In this document: positions 1-9,879 of the stretch, in pieces | Layout of the letters: each line of letters begins with the position of its first letter | How positions within the stretch are numbered: position 1 is the first letter of the stretch | DNA from: Caballeronia ptereochthonis | GTDB taxonomy: Bacteria > Pseudomonadota > Gammaproteobacteria > Burkholderiales > Burkholderiaceae | Direction of reading: 5' to 3' | Length of the DNA stretch: 35,828 nt | Assembly (NCBI RefSeq): GCF_001545075.1 | Contig: NZ_FCOB02000050.1 | Span: forward strand, 1-35,828 | Program-made: the position numbers and the translations under genes | Notes under the pieces: generated by a model | Seen by the model: only the letters and a program-made list of their open reading frames with translations | Database searches by the model: none | Told to the model about the DNA's origin: nothing

Positions 1-46
1 TGATAGTGCGGATCTCCCGTGTGAAAGTAGGTAATCGTCAGGCTCC
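1..46 (+). rRNA. rrf: 5S ribosomal RNA, 3' end only
   Basis: The first ~46 bases match the 3' part of a proteobacterial 5S rRNA: the GATAGTGCGGAT segment, then CCCGTGTGAAAGTAGGT and the closing CGTCAGGCTCC. The 5' part lies outside the window, so this is the end of an rRNA operon. A strong terminator follows at once. The exact mature 3' end is uncertain by a few bases. Confidence 0.85.
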
Positions 47-57
47 TCATGCTTCAC

Positions 58-97
58 GCAAAAACCCCACCCCAAAAGGTGGGGTTTTTGCGTTTTT
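58..97 (+). terminator. Intrinsic terminator of the rRNA operon
   Basis: A perfect 14-bp stem (58-71 with 78-91) closes a 6-nt loop and is followed by five T at 93-97. The A-run on the 5' side and T-run on the 3' side are part of the stem, as in a classic Rho-independent terminator. It lies directly after the 5S rRNA end and should stop rRNA transcription before the tRNA-tuf unit. Confidence 0.92.
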
Positions 98-99
98 CG

Positions 100-117
100 T
101 CTCACCTATAGGTGAGA
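100..117. repeat. Perfect 18-bp palindrome upstream of the tRNA-tuf promoter
   Basis: Positions 100-117 (TCTCACCTATAGGTGAGA) equal their own reverse complement. The site lies just after the 5S terminator's T-run and about 30 bp upstream of the -35 of the tRNA-Tyr promoter. It could be a protein-binding dyad or a second small hairpin (7-bp stem, TATA loop). No known regulator site was recognised. Confidence 0.6.
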
Positions 118-147
118 GCCTCGATTGTTTCGGGTCGTAAGAAACGC

Positions 148-176
148 TTGACAAGGGCGTGTTGTTACCCCATAAT
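148..176 (+). promoter_or_regulatory. Sigma70-type promoter for the tRNA-tuf-secE-nusG unit
   Basis: A consensus -35 (TTGACA, 148-153) is separated by exactly 17 bp from a -10 (CATAAT, 171-176; 5 of 6 matches to TATAAT). Transcription would start near 183, a few bases before tRNA-Tyr. This is one of the closest matches to consensus in the window, as expected for a stable-RNA promoter. Confidence 0.85.
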
Positions 177-190
177 CGATAGTTCCCTGC

Positions 191-276
191 GGAGGGGTGC
201 CCGAGTGGCTAAAGGGGGCAGACTGTAAATCTGTTGGCTTACGCCTACGTTGGTTCGAATCCAACCTCCTCCACCA
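191..276 (+). tRNA. tRNA-Tyr (anticodon GTA)
   Basis: An 86-nt class II tRNA with a long variable arm, encoded CCA and anticodon GTA at 225-227. The acceptor stem pairs GGAGGGG with CTCCTCC, including one G-T wobble. It is the first gene of the Tyr-Gly-Thr-tuf transcript, an order also seen in E. coli (tyrU-glyT-thrT-tufB). Confidence 0.95.
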
Positions 277-306
277 GAATTCAAGCGGTAAGGGAGTCCA
301 ACCCTC

Positions 307-380
307 GCGGGTGTAGCTCAATGGTAGAGCAGAAGCCTTCCAAGCTTACGACGAGGGTTCGATTCCCTTCACCCGCTCCA
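307..380 (+). tRNA. tRNA-Gly (anticodon TCC)
   Basis: A 74-nt tRNA with acceptor GCGGGTG/CACCCGC, anticodon TCC at 339-341 and encoded CCA. In my fold the outermost anticodon-stem pair (27-43) is a G-A mismatch; the other four pairs are good. It lies 30 nt after tRNA-Tyr in the same transcript. Confidence 0.93.
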
Positions 381-395
381 GTGTCGGTTAGCAGT

Positions 396-470
<75 letters not shown>

Positions 471-532
471 GCAGTATCAGTCTAGTAAGTTGCGCGCGGC
501 GCAAGGTGCGAAAATCCTGTTAGGAGTCGAAA

Positions 533-1723
533 ATGGCCAAAGGTAAATTCGAGCGGACCAAGCCGCACGTGAACGTGGGCACGATCGGTCACGTTGACCA
601 CGGCAAGACCACGCTGACGGCAGCGATCACGACGGTGCTCACGCAGAAGTTCGGCGGCGAGGCGAAGGCGTACGACCAGATCGACGCGGCGCCGGAAGAA
701 AAGGCACGTGGTATTACCATCAACACCGCGCACGTCGAGTACGAAACGGCTAACCGCCACTACGCACACGTCGACTGCCCGGGCCACGCCGACTACGTGA
801 AGAACATGATCACGGGCGCCGCGCAGATGGACGGCGCGATCCTGGTGTGCTCGGCCGCTGACGGCCCGATGCCGCAAACGCGTGAGCACATCCTGCTGGC
901 GCGTCAGGTTGGCGTGCCCTACATCATCGTGTTCCTGAACAAGTGCGACATGGTGGACGACGCCGAGCTGCTCGAGCTCGTCGAAATGGAAGTGCGTGAA
1001 CTGCTGTCGAAGTACGACTTCCCGGGCGACGACACGCCGATCATCAAGGGTTCGGCCAAGCTGGCGCTGGAAGGCGACAAGGGCGAGCTGGGCGAAGTGG
1101 CGATCATGAACCTGGCCGACGCGCTGCCCACGTACATCCCCACGCCGGAGCGCGCAGTGGACGGTTCGTTCCTGATGCCGGTGGAAGACGTGTTCTCGAT
1201 CTCGGGTCGCGGCACGGTGGTGACGGGGCGCGTGGAGCGCGGCGTCATCAAGGTCGGCGAGGAAATCGAAATCGTCGGTATCAAGCCGACGGTGAAGACC
1301 ACGTGCACGGGCGTGGAAATGTTCCGCAAGCTGCTCGACCAGGGTCAGGCAGGCGACAATGTCGGTATCCTGCTGCGCGGCACGAAGCGTGAAGACGTGG
1401 AGCGTGGTCAGGTTCTGGCCAAGCCGGGCTCGATCACGCCGCACACGCACTTCACGGCTGAAGTGTACGTGCTGAGCAAGGACGAAGGTGGCCGTCACAC
1501 GCCGTTCTTCAACAACTATCGTCCGCAGTTCTACTTCCGTACGACGGACGTGACGGGCTCGATCGAGCTGCCGAAGGACAAGGAAATGGTGATGCCGGGC
1601 GACAACGTGTCGATCACGGTCAAGCTGATCGCGCCGATCGCCATGGAAGAAGGTCTGCGCTTCGCGATCCGCGAAGGCGGCCGTACCGTCGGCGCCGGTG
1701 TCGTGGCGAAGATTATCGAGTAA
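533..1723 (+). CDS. tuf: Elongation factor Tu, first copy
   Basis: EF-Tu is a cytoplasmic GTPase that brings aminoacyl-tRNA to the ribosomal A site. The 396-aa product has the full GTPase set: GHVDHGKT (19-26), RGITI (59-63), DCPGH (81-85), NKCD (136-139) and SAK (174-176), then beta-barrel domains 2 and 3 with GRGTVVTGRVERG. A GGAG Shine-Dalgarno precedes the ATG. The gene differs from the second copy (19682-20872) at only six nucleotides by my reading: 538, 1127, 1128, 1141, 1489 and 1558. The only amino-acid change is residue 199, Pro here and Asp in the other copy. E. coli EF-Tu also has Asp at this point (LDSYIP), so Pro is the odd one. The gene lies between tRNA-Thr and tRNA-Trp, the tufB-like position. 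Confidence 0.98.
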   Translation: MAKGKFERTKPHVNVGTIGHVDHGKTTLTAAITTVLTQKFGGEAKAYDQIDAAPEEKARGITINTAHVEYETANRHYAHVDCPGHADYVKNMITGAAQMDGAILVCSAADGPMPQTREHILLARQVGVPYIIVFLNKCDMVDDAELLELVEMEVRELLSKYDFPGDDTPIIKGSAKLALEGDKGELGEVAIMNLADALPTYIPTPERAVDGSFLMPVEDVFSISGRGTVVTGRVERGVIKVGEEIEIVGIKPTVKTTCTGVEMFRKLLDQGQAGDNVGILLRGTKREDVERGQVLAKPGSITPHTHFTAEVYVLSKDEGGRHTPFFNNYRPQFYFRTTDVTGSIELPKDKEMVMPGDNVSITVKLIAPIAMEEGLRFAIREGGRTVGAGVVAKIIE

Positions 1724-1756
1724 GAGCCAGAGATCTTCTCGGTAGTTAGTGGTTTC

Positions 1757-1781
1757 GGGGTCGGCGAAATCCGTCGGCCCC
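1757..1781 (+). other. Hairpin between tuf and tRNA-Trp
   Basis: A 9-bp stem (left arm from GGGG at 1757, right arm ending CCCC at 1781, with G-T wobbles) ends 9 nt before tRNA-Trp. No T-run follows, so it is unlikely to be an intrinsic terminator. It may protect the tuf mRNA 3' end or guide tRNA processing; that role is inferred. Confidence 0.5.
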
Positions 1782-1790
1782 AAATGGTTT

Positions 1791-1866
1791 AGGGGTATAG
1801 CTCAACTGGCAGAGCGTCGGTCTCCAAAACCGAAGGTTGGGGGTTCGATTCCCTCTGCCCCTGCCA
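1791..1866 (+). tRNA. tRNA-Trp (anticodon CCA)
   Basis: A 76-nt tRNA with acceptor AGGGGTA/TGCCCCT, anticodon CCA at 1824-1826, discriminator G and encoded CCA. It stands between tuf and secE, only 36 nt before secE, a placement common in beta-proteobacteria. Confidence 0.95.
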
Positions 1867-1902
1867 AATTCTTGCGTCAAGCGGCGCTGTGTTTAAGGTG
1901 TT

Positions 1903-2283
1903 ATGGCGAATCCTTCCGTCGAAACTGTAAATACCTCCGGCGACAAGTTGATGTTGGTGGCGGGCGTATTGTTGGTCTTGGCCGGATTCGTGGGTTTTTT
2001 CTGGCTCTCTGGCCAAGAGTGGTACGTCCGCGGCGCAGCACTTGCTGTCGGTGTCATCGCGGGTGTCGCAGTCGGTCTTTTCTCTGCGCCGGGCAAGGGC
2101 TTCATCGCCTTCGCCAAAGACTCGTACAAGGAAGTCCGCAAGGTTGTCTGGCCGACCCGTAAAGAGGCCACGCAAACGACCCTGGTGGTCTTCGCGTTTG
2201 TTCTGATCATGGCCATCTTCCTTTGGCTTAGCGATAAGTCGATCGAATGGGTGATTTTCTCGGCGATTCTGGGTTGGAAATGA
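1903..2283 (+). CDS. secE: Preprotein translocase subunit SecE
   Basis: SecE clamps the SecY channel in the inner membrane and is needed for Sec-dependent export. The 126-aa protein has three predicted membrane segments (about residues 15-36, 40-62 and 91-112), the long three-helix form also found in E. coli (127 aa). The SecE signature lies before the last helix: EVRKVVWPTRKEA, about 77-89. Its partner secY is at 30705-32051. The gene is 1 nt from nusG, the standard secE-nusG pair. I chose the ATG at 1903; AAGG about 6 nt upstream can serve as ribosome-binding site. Confidence 0.96.
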   Translation: MANPSVETVNTSGDKLMLVAGVLLVLAGFVGFFWLSGQEWYVRGAALAVGVIAGVAVGLFSAPGKGFIAFAKDSYKEVRKVVWPTRKEATQTTLVVFAFVLIMAIFLWLSDKSIEWVIFSAILGWK

Positions 2284-2284
2284 T

Positions 2285-2842
2285 ATGAGCGATACTCCGA
2301 CATCCCCGAGCGGAAAGCGTTGGTATGTGGTGCACGCCTACTCCGGAATGGAGAAGAGCGTGCAACGAGCGCTTCAGGAGCGCATTGAGCGCGCAGGTAT
2401 GCAAGATCAATTCGGTCAGATTCTCGTTCCGACCGAAGAAGTCGTTGAAGTGAAGGGTGGCCACAAGTCGGTCACCGAGCGTCGTTTTTTCCCGGGCTAT
2501 GTCCTGGTCGAAATGGAAATGACGGACGAAACGTGGCACCTGGTGAAGAACACCGCCAAGGTCACCGGTTTCGTCGGCGGTGCGCGCAATCGCCCGAGCC
2601 CCATCTCGCCGCGTGAAGTCGAAAAGATCATGTCGCAGATGCAGGAAGGTGTCGAGAAGCCGCGGCCGAAGACGCTCTTCGAGGTTGGCGAAATGGTTCG
2701 CGTGAAGGAAGGTCCCTTCACGGACTTCAACGGCAACGTCGAGGAAGTGAACTACGAAAAGTCCAAGGTCCGTGTTTCGGTGACCATTTTTGGGCGCTCG
2801 ACGCCGGTCGAACTCGAATTCGGCCAGGTCGAAAAGACTTAA
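2285..2842 (+). CDS. nusG: Transcription termination/antitermination factor NusG
   Basis: NusG binds the beta' clamp of RNA polymerase through its N-terminal domain. Its C-terminal KOW domain contacts Rho or S10/NusE, so it links transcription to termination or to translation. The 185-aa product shows the NGN domain start (KRWYVVHAYSGME), the RRFFPGYVLVEM strand and a C-terminal KOW motif (VRVKEGPFTDFNG, about 138-150). Its length is close to E. coli NusG (181 aa). The ATG follows the secE stop by 1 nt, which suggests translational coupling. Its partners are in the same window: rpoB, rpoC and rpsJ. Confidence 0.97.
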   Translation: MSDTPTSPSGKRWYVVHAYSGMEKSVQRALQERIERAGMQDQFGQILVPTEEVVEVKGGHKSVTERRFFPGYVLVEMEMTDETWHLVKNTAKVTGFVGGARNRPSPISPREVEKIMSQMQEGVEKPRPKTLFEVGEMVRVKEGPFTDFNGNVEEVNYEKSKVRVSVTIFGRSTPVELEFGQVEKT

Positions 2843-2850
2843 TCGAATAC

Positions 2851-2881
2851 ATCGCGCGTGGCCTCGCGGCCATCGCGCGAT
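2851..2881 (+). other. Strong GC hairpin in the nusG-rplK spacer
   Basis: Arms ATCGCGCG-TGGCC (2851-2863) and GGCCA-T-CGCGCGAT (2868-2881) pair over 13 bp with one bulged T and a TCGC tetraloop. No T-run follows. It begins 9 nt after the nusG stop in a 147-nt spacer. It may mark the mRNA 3' end of secE-nusG or be part of the L11-L1 leader, where L1 represses its own operon in E. coli. I could not identify the L1-binding motif with confidence. Confidence 0.55.
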
Positions 2882-2989
2882 TCGCGCTTACGGTCCGCGT
2901 CATGACCGTTGAGGAGCGCCAGTAGGCTTTAACGTCGAACGCGCGCTATCACTCACCGGACGCTTACGCGTTCAGCAGAGGTTTTCAAT

Positions 2990-3421
2990 ATGGCAAAGAA
3001 AATCGTCGGCTTTATCAAGCTGCAGATCCCTGCAGGTAAAGCCAACCCGTCGCCGCCGGTCGGTCCGGCACTGGGCCAGCGCGGCCTGAACATCATGGAG
3101 TTCTGCAAGGCGTTCAACGCGCAGACTCAGGGCATGGAGCCGGGTTTGCCGGTGCCGGTCGTCATTACGGCATTCGCGGACAAGAGCTTCACGTTCATCA
3201 TGAAGACGCCGCCGGCTACCGTTCTGATCAAGAAGGCAGCCAAGATCGACAAGGGTTCGAGCAAGCCGCACACCGACAAGGTCGGCAACATCACCCGCGC
3301 TCAAGCGGAAGAAATCGCGAAGACCAAGATGCCGGATCTTACGGCAGCTGATCTGGACGCAGCTGTGCGCACGATCGCCGGCAGCGCCCGTTCGATGGGC
3401 ATCACCGTGGAGGGCGTGTAA
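2990..3421 (+). CDS. rplK: 50S ribosomal protein L11
   Basis: L11 binds the GTPase-associated centre of 23S rRNA, where elongation factors and the stringent-response enzyme RelA act. The 143-aa protein has the proline-rich N-terminal stretch (PAGKANPSPPVGPALGQRG, about 14-32), the site of thiostrepton contact in the family, and a C-terminal rRNA-binding domain from about residue 70. Length matches the family (about 142 aa). AGAGG precedes the ATG. The stop codon directly abuts the rplA start, so the two are coupled. Confidence 0.97.
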   Translation: MAKKIVGFIKLQIPAGKANPSPPVGPALGQRGLNIMEFCKAFNAQTQGMEPGLPVPVVITAFADKSFTFIMKTPPATVLIKKAAKIDKGSSKPHTDKVGNITRAQAEEIAKTKMPDLTAADLDAAVRTIAGSARSMGITVEGV

Positions 3422-4120
3422 ATGGCTAAGCTTTCGAAGCGCCTTCAGGCATTCGCGAACAAGATCGATCGTCAGAAGCTGTACCCGATCGACGACGCCC
3501 TGGCTCTCGTGAAGGAATGCGCGAGCGCGAAGTTCGACGAGTCGATCGACGTGGCTGTTCAGCTCGGCATCGATGCGAAGAAGTCGGACCAGGTGGTTCG
3601 TGGTTCGGTGGTTCTGCCGGCAGGTACCGGCAAGTCGGTTCGCGTGGCAGTGTTCGCGCAAGGCGACAAGGCCGAGCAGGCTCGTGCAGCTGGTGCGGAC
3701 ATCGTCGGCATGGAAGACCTGGCTGAGCAAGTCAAGGCCGGCAACCTGAACTTCGACGTCGTGATCGCTTCGCCGGACACGATGCGCGTGGTCGGTACGC
3801 TGGGTCAGATCCTCGGCCCGCGCGGCCTGATGCCGAACCCGAAGGTCGGCACGGTTACGCCGGACGTCGCTCAAGCGGTCAAGAACGCGAAAGCGGGTCA
3901 GGTGCAGTTCCGCGTCGACAAAGCCGGTATCATCCATGGCACGATCGGTCGCGCTTCGTTCGAATCGGCATCGCTGCGTCAGAACCTGGCCGCGCTGATC
4001 GATGCGCTGCAAAAGGCGAAGCCGGCGACGAGCAAGGGCGTGTACCTGCGCAAGATCGCCGTGTCGAGCACGATGGGTGTCGGCGTTCGCGTCGATCAAG
4101 GCACGCTGGCGCAGCAGTAA
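3422..4120 (+). CDS. rplA: 50S ribosomal protein L1
   Basis: L1 forms the mobile stalk of the large subunit that helps release deacylated tRNA from the E site. In E. coli it also represses the L11-L1 mRNA. The 232-aa product has the family signature LMPNPKVGTVT near residues 136-146 and the N-terminal SKRLQAFANKIDRQKLYPIDDAL. It starts immediately after the rplK stop with no spacer. Length is near that of E. coli L1 (234 aa). The 306-nt stretch after it holds the rplJ leader. Confidence 0.97.
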   Translation: MAKLSKRLQAFANKIDRQKLYPIDDALALVKECASAKFDESIDVAVQLGIDAKKSDQVVRGSVVLPAGTGKSVRVAVFAQGDKAEQARAAGADIVGMEDLAEQVKAGNLNFDVVIASPDTMRVVGTLGQILGPRGLMPNPKVGTVTPDVAQAVKNAKAGQVQFRVDKAGIIHGTIGRASFESASLRQNLAALIDALQKAKPATSKGVYLRKIAVSSTMGVGVRVDQGTLAQQ

Positions 4121-4426
4121 GAATTTCGAGCGCGGTCGGAAGGCCGCGCATCAAAAGGGCTTTGGGCGGTTGCAAGATCGCGGTTTCAGATCGAGCAACC
4201 GGTTGTCAAAGACCGTTGGTGGTGATGCAGCAGGCACGCATCGCCTTAATTCAAGCCAACGCAGATGGCGAACCCGAAACAGTTTTGTAGTGGTTGAAGT
4301 CGGTTTTCGATCGTCTAAACAGGATGGTCACCGATCGATCGAGATACTCCTAACAGTCGGACGCCGTTGTTGAACGTGGTGCATGAGGGTTTGTGGCCCG
4401 AGTGCATCGAATCTGGAGGTTTAACC
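4121..4426 (+). promoter_or_regulatory. Gene-free rplJ leader with a bulged stem, candidate L10 autoregulatory element
   Basis: This 306-nt stretch between rplA and rplJ has no convincing gene. It contains a stacked helix: CGTTGGT (4214-4220) pairs with GCCAACG (4255-4261), and GGTGATGC (4221-4228) pairs with GCATCGCC (4238-4245). This leaves a 9-nt one-sided bulge (4246-4254) and a 9-nt apical loop. A bulged stem in this place is what the L10 leader looks like in other bacteria, where the L10-L12 complex binds to repress rplJL translation. Assignment rests on position and shape; I did not match a covariance model. A GGAGGT Shine-Dalgarno closes the region. Confidence 0.6.
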
Positions 4427-4924
4427 GTGCCACTGAACAAAGAAGATAAGCAGGCAGTCGTCGCTGAAGTCGCCGCGCAAGTCGCGAAGGCTCAGACGAT
4501 GGTGCTCGCTGAGTATCGTGGGATCACGGTTGGCGATCTGACCAAGCTGCGCGCGAAAGCGCGCGAGCAACAGGTGTATCTCCGCGTGTTGAAGAACACG
4601 CTGGCGCGTCGCGCCGTCGAGGGTACCCCGTTCGCTCCGCTGGCTGAGCAGATGACTGGTCCTCTGATCTACGGCATCTCGGAAGATGCCATTGCCGCTG
4701 CCAAGGTCGTGAACGACTTCGGCAAGAGCAATGACAAGTTGATCATCAAGGCTGGTTCCTACGAAGGCAAGGTGATGGACAAGGCGGGCGTGCAAGCGCT
4801 GGCCAACATCCCGAGCCGCGAAGAACTGCTCTCCAAGCTGCTGTTCGTCATGCAGGCACCTGTTTCCGGCTTTGCGCGCGCTATGGCCGCGCTGGCTGAA
4901 AAGAAGCAGAGCGAAGCTGCGTAA
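4427..4924 (+). CDS. rplJ: 50S ribosomal protein L10
   Basis: L10 is the base of the large-subunit stalk. Its N-terminal domain binds 23S rRNA and its C-terminal helix carries L7/L12 dimers. I chose the GTG at 4427 (protein begins MPLNKEDKQAVV, 165 aa) because a strong GGAGGT sits 6 nt upstream and the length matches the family. An in-frame ATG at 4367 would add 20 residues that look like translated leader RNA (MLNVVHEGLWPE...) and is rejected. The C-terminal helix (SREELLSKLLFVMQ onwards) is the L7/L12 dock. The leader just upstream is probably bound by L10 itself. Confidence 0.96.
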   Translation: MPLNKEDKQAVVAEVAAQVAKAQTMVLAEYRGITVGDLTKLRAKAREQQVYLRVLKNTLARRAVEGTPFAPLAEQMTGPLIYGISEDAIAAAKVVNDFGKSNDKLIIKAGSYEGKVMDKAGVQALANIPSREELLSKLLFVMQAPVSGFARAMAALAEKKQSEAA

Positions 4925-5008
4925 CGCACGCGCTTGGGCGCCAGTCGCTTAGGTTAGGCATTAGCTAGATCGCTAGCTCGATCCGAATTCAATCTAGGAG
5001 TATTTCAA

Positions 5009-5383
5009 ATGGCAATCGCAAAAGAAGACATCCTCGAAGCCGTTGGCTCGATGTCGGTGCTGGAACTGAACGAGCTCGTCAAGGCGTTCGAAGAGAAGTT
5101 TGGCGTGTCGGCCGCTGCTGTTGCAGTTGCTGGCCCGGCCGCTGGCGGCGCTGCTGCTGCTGCTGAAGAGCAAACCGAGTTCACCGTGAACCTGCTCGAA
5201 GCAGGCGCGAACAAGGTTTCCGTGATCAAGGCTGTTCGCGAACTGACGGGTCTCGGCCTGAAGGAAGCGAAGGACCTGGTCGACGGCGCACCGAAGCCCA
5301 TCAAGGAAGCGGTGCCCAAGGCTGCGGCTGAAGAAGCGAAGAAGAAGCTGGAAGACGCAGGCGCGAAGGCTGAAATCAAGTAA
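5009..5383 (+). CDS. rplL: 50S ribosomal protein L7/L12
   Basis: L7/L12 is the multi-copy stalk protein that recruits translational GTPases. The 124-aa product has an N-terminal dimerisation helix (about 1-35), an Ala/Gly-rich hinge (about 37-55) and the globular C-terminal domain with GLGLKEAKDLVDGAPKPIKE. It has its own strong ribosome-binding site (TAGGAG). The 84-nt spacer after rplJ contains a perfect 6-bp hairpin with an ATCG loop (4963-4978). Independent initiation fits the need for several L7/L12 copies per L10. Confidence 0.97.
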   Translation: MAIAKEDILEAVGSMSVLELNELVKAFEEKFGVSAAAVAVAGPAAGGAAAAAEEQTEFTVNLLEAGANKVSVIKAVRELTGLGLKEAKDLVDGAPKPIKEAVPKAAAEEAKKKLEDAGAKAEIK

Positions 5384-5402
5384 GTTTCAGCGCGCTATGC
5401 GA

Positions 5403-5433
5403 AGGCTGGCGGTTTTCCACCGCCGGCCTTTTT
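5403..5433 (+). terminator. Attenuator-like hairpin between rplL and rpoB
   Basis: A 10-bp stem (5403-5412 with 5420-5429, one T-G wobble) with a 7-nt loop runs into five T (5429-5433). It begins 19 nt after the rplL stop. In E. coli a partial terminator here lets only some transcripts continue into rpoBC, keeping polymerase below ribosomal-protein output. The same role is inferred here. Confidence 0.8.
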
Positions 5434-5486
5434 GTGCTTTGTGGGGACGCAGTTTTCATGCTTGTCAGCAGGTATGAATGTCCCCG

Positions 5487-5546
5487 CAGAAGCCAAAGAG
5501 AACGGTCGGATCGGCATGTTTTTCCGGCAGTTCTCTTTGTCTTCTG
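5487..5546 (+). other. Long RNA stem, candidate RNase III processing site upstream of rpoB
   Basis: Arms 5487-5503 and 5530-5546 pair at 16 of 17 positions, with one C-T mismatch at 5493/5540, around a 26-nt loop. A stem of this length is unusual for an intrinsic terminator and no T-run follows. E. coli has an RNase III cleavage site in the same spacer, so separation of the rplJL and rpoBC mRNAs is the likely role. Cleavage itself is inferred. Confidence 0.6.
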
Positions 5547-5751
5547 AAGCGACTGCAGAAGGCAAGTTTGGTCGGGTAGCGGGAAACACAGGCATCCGCT
5601 GCCGTCAGCCAGCGGTTGGTAGCGGCCAACCACCAAGCTTCTAGATTCGCGCGTCCTCCCCGGACAGCTGCGCGGGTCTCAGTCGGTGAACACCGGGTCG
5701 TGACGTCGAGGTATCCCGCCTCGATAACGCCCGCCGTGATTCGGAGATCGT

Positions 5752-9858
<4,107 letters not shown>

Positions 9859-9879
9859 TCGGACTACGGAGAGAAAGCA

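Larger units (their letters stand above)
5384..5751 (+). promoter_or_regulatory. Gene-free rplL-rpoB spacer
   Basis: A 368-nt spacer with no credible coding region; the short open frames inside lack ribosome-binding sites and resemble nothing. It holds a terminator-like hairpin (5403-5433), a long near-perfect stem (5487-5546) and a small GGTTGG/CCAACC hairpin (5614-5631). The order attenuator, then processing stem, then rpoB matches the E. coli rplL-rpoB region. No clear sigma70 promoter was seen. Confidence 0.7.

Noticed and set aside
482..1783. Long antisense frame over the first tuf, with a near-identical frame over the second tuf
   Set aside because: The apparent conservation only reflects the duplicated sense gene.
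4367..4426. N-terminal extension of L10 from an upstream ATG
   Set aside because: No relation to known L10 N-termini; GGAGGT sits in front of the GTG at 4427 and the leader has an RNA fold.
5432..5644. Short open frames in the rplL-rpoB spacer
   Set aside because: No ribosome-binding site or protein similarity; the stretch is explained by RNA hairpins.
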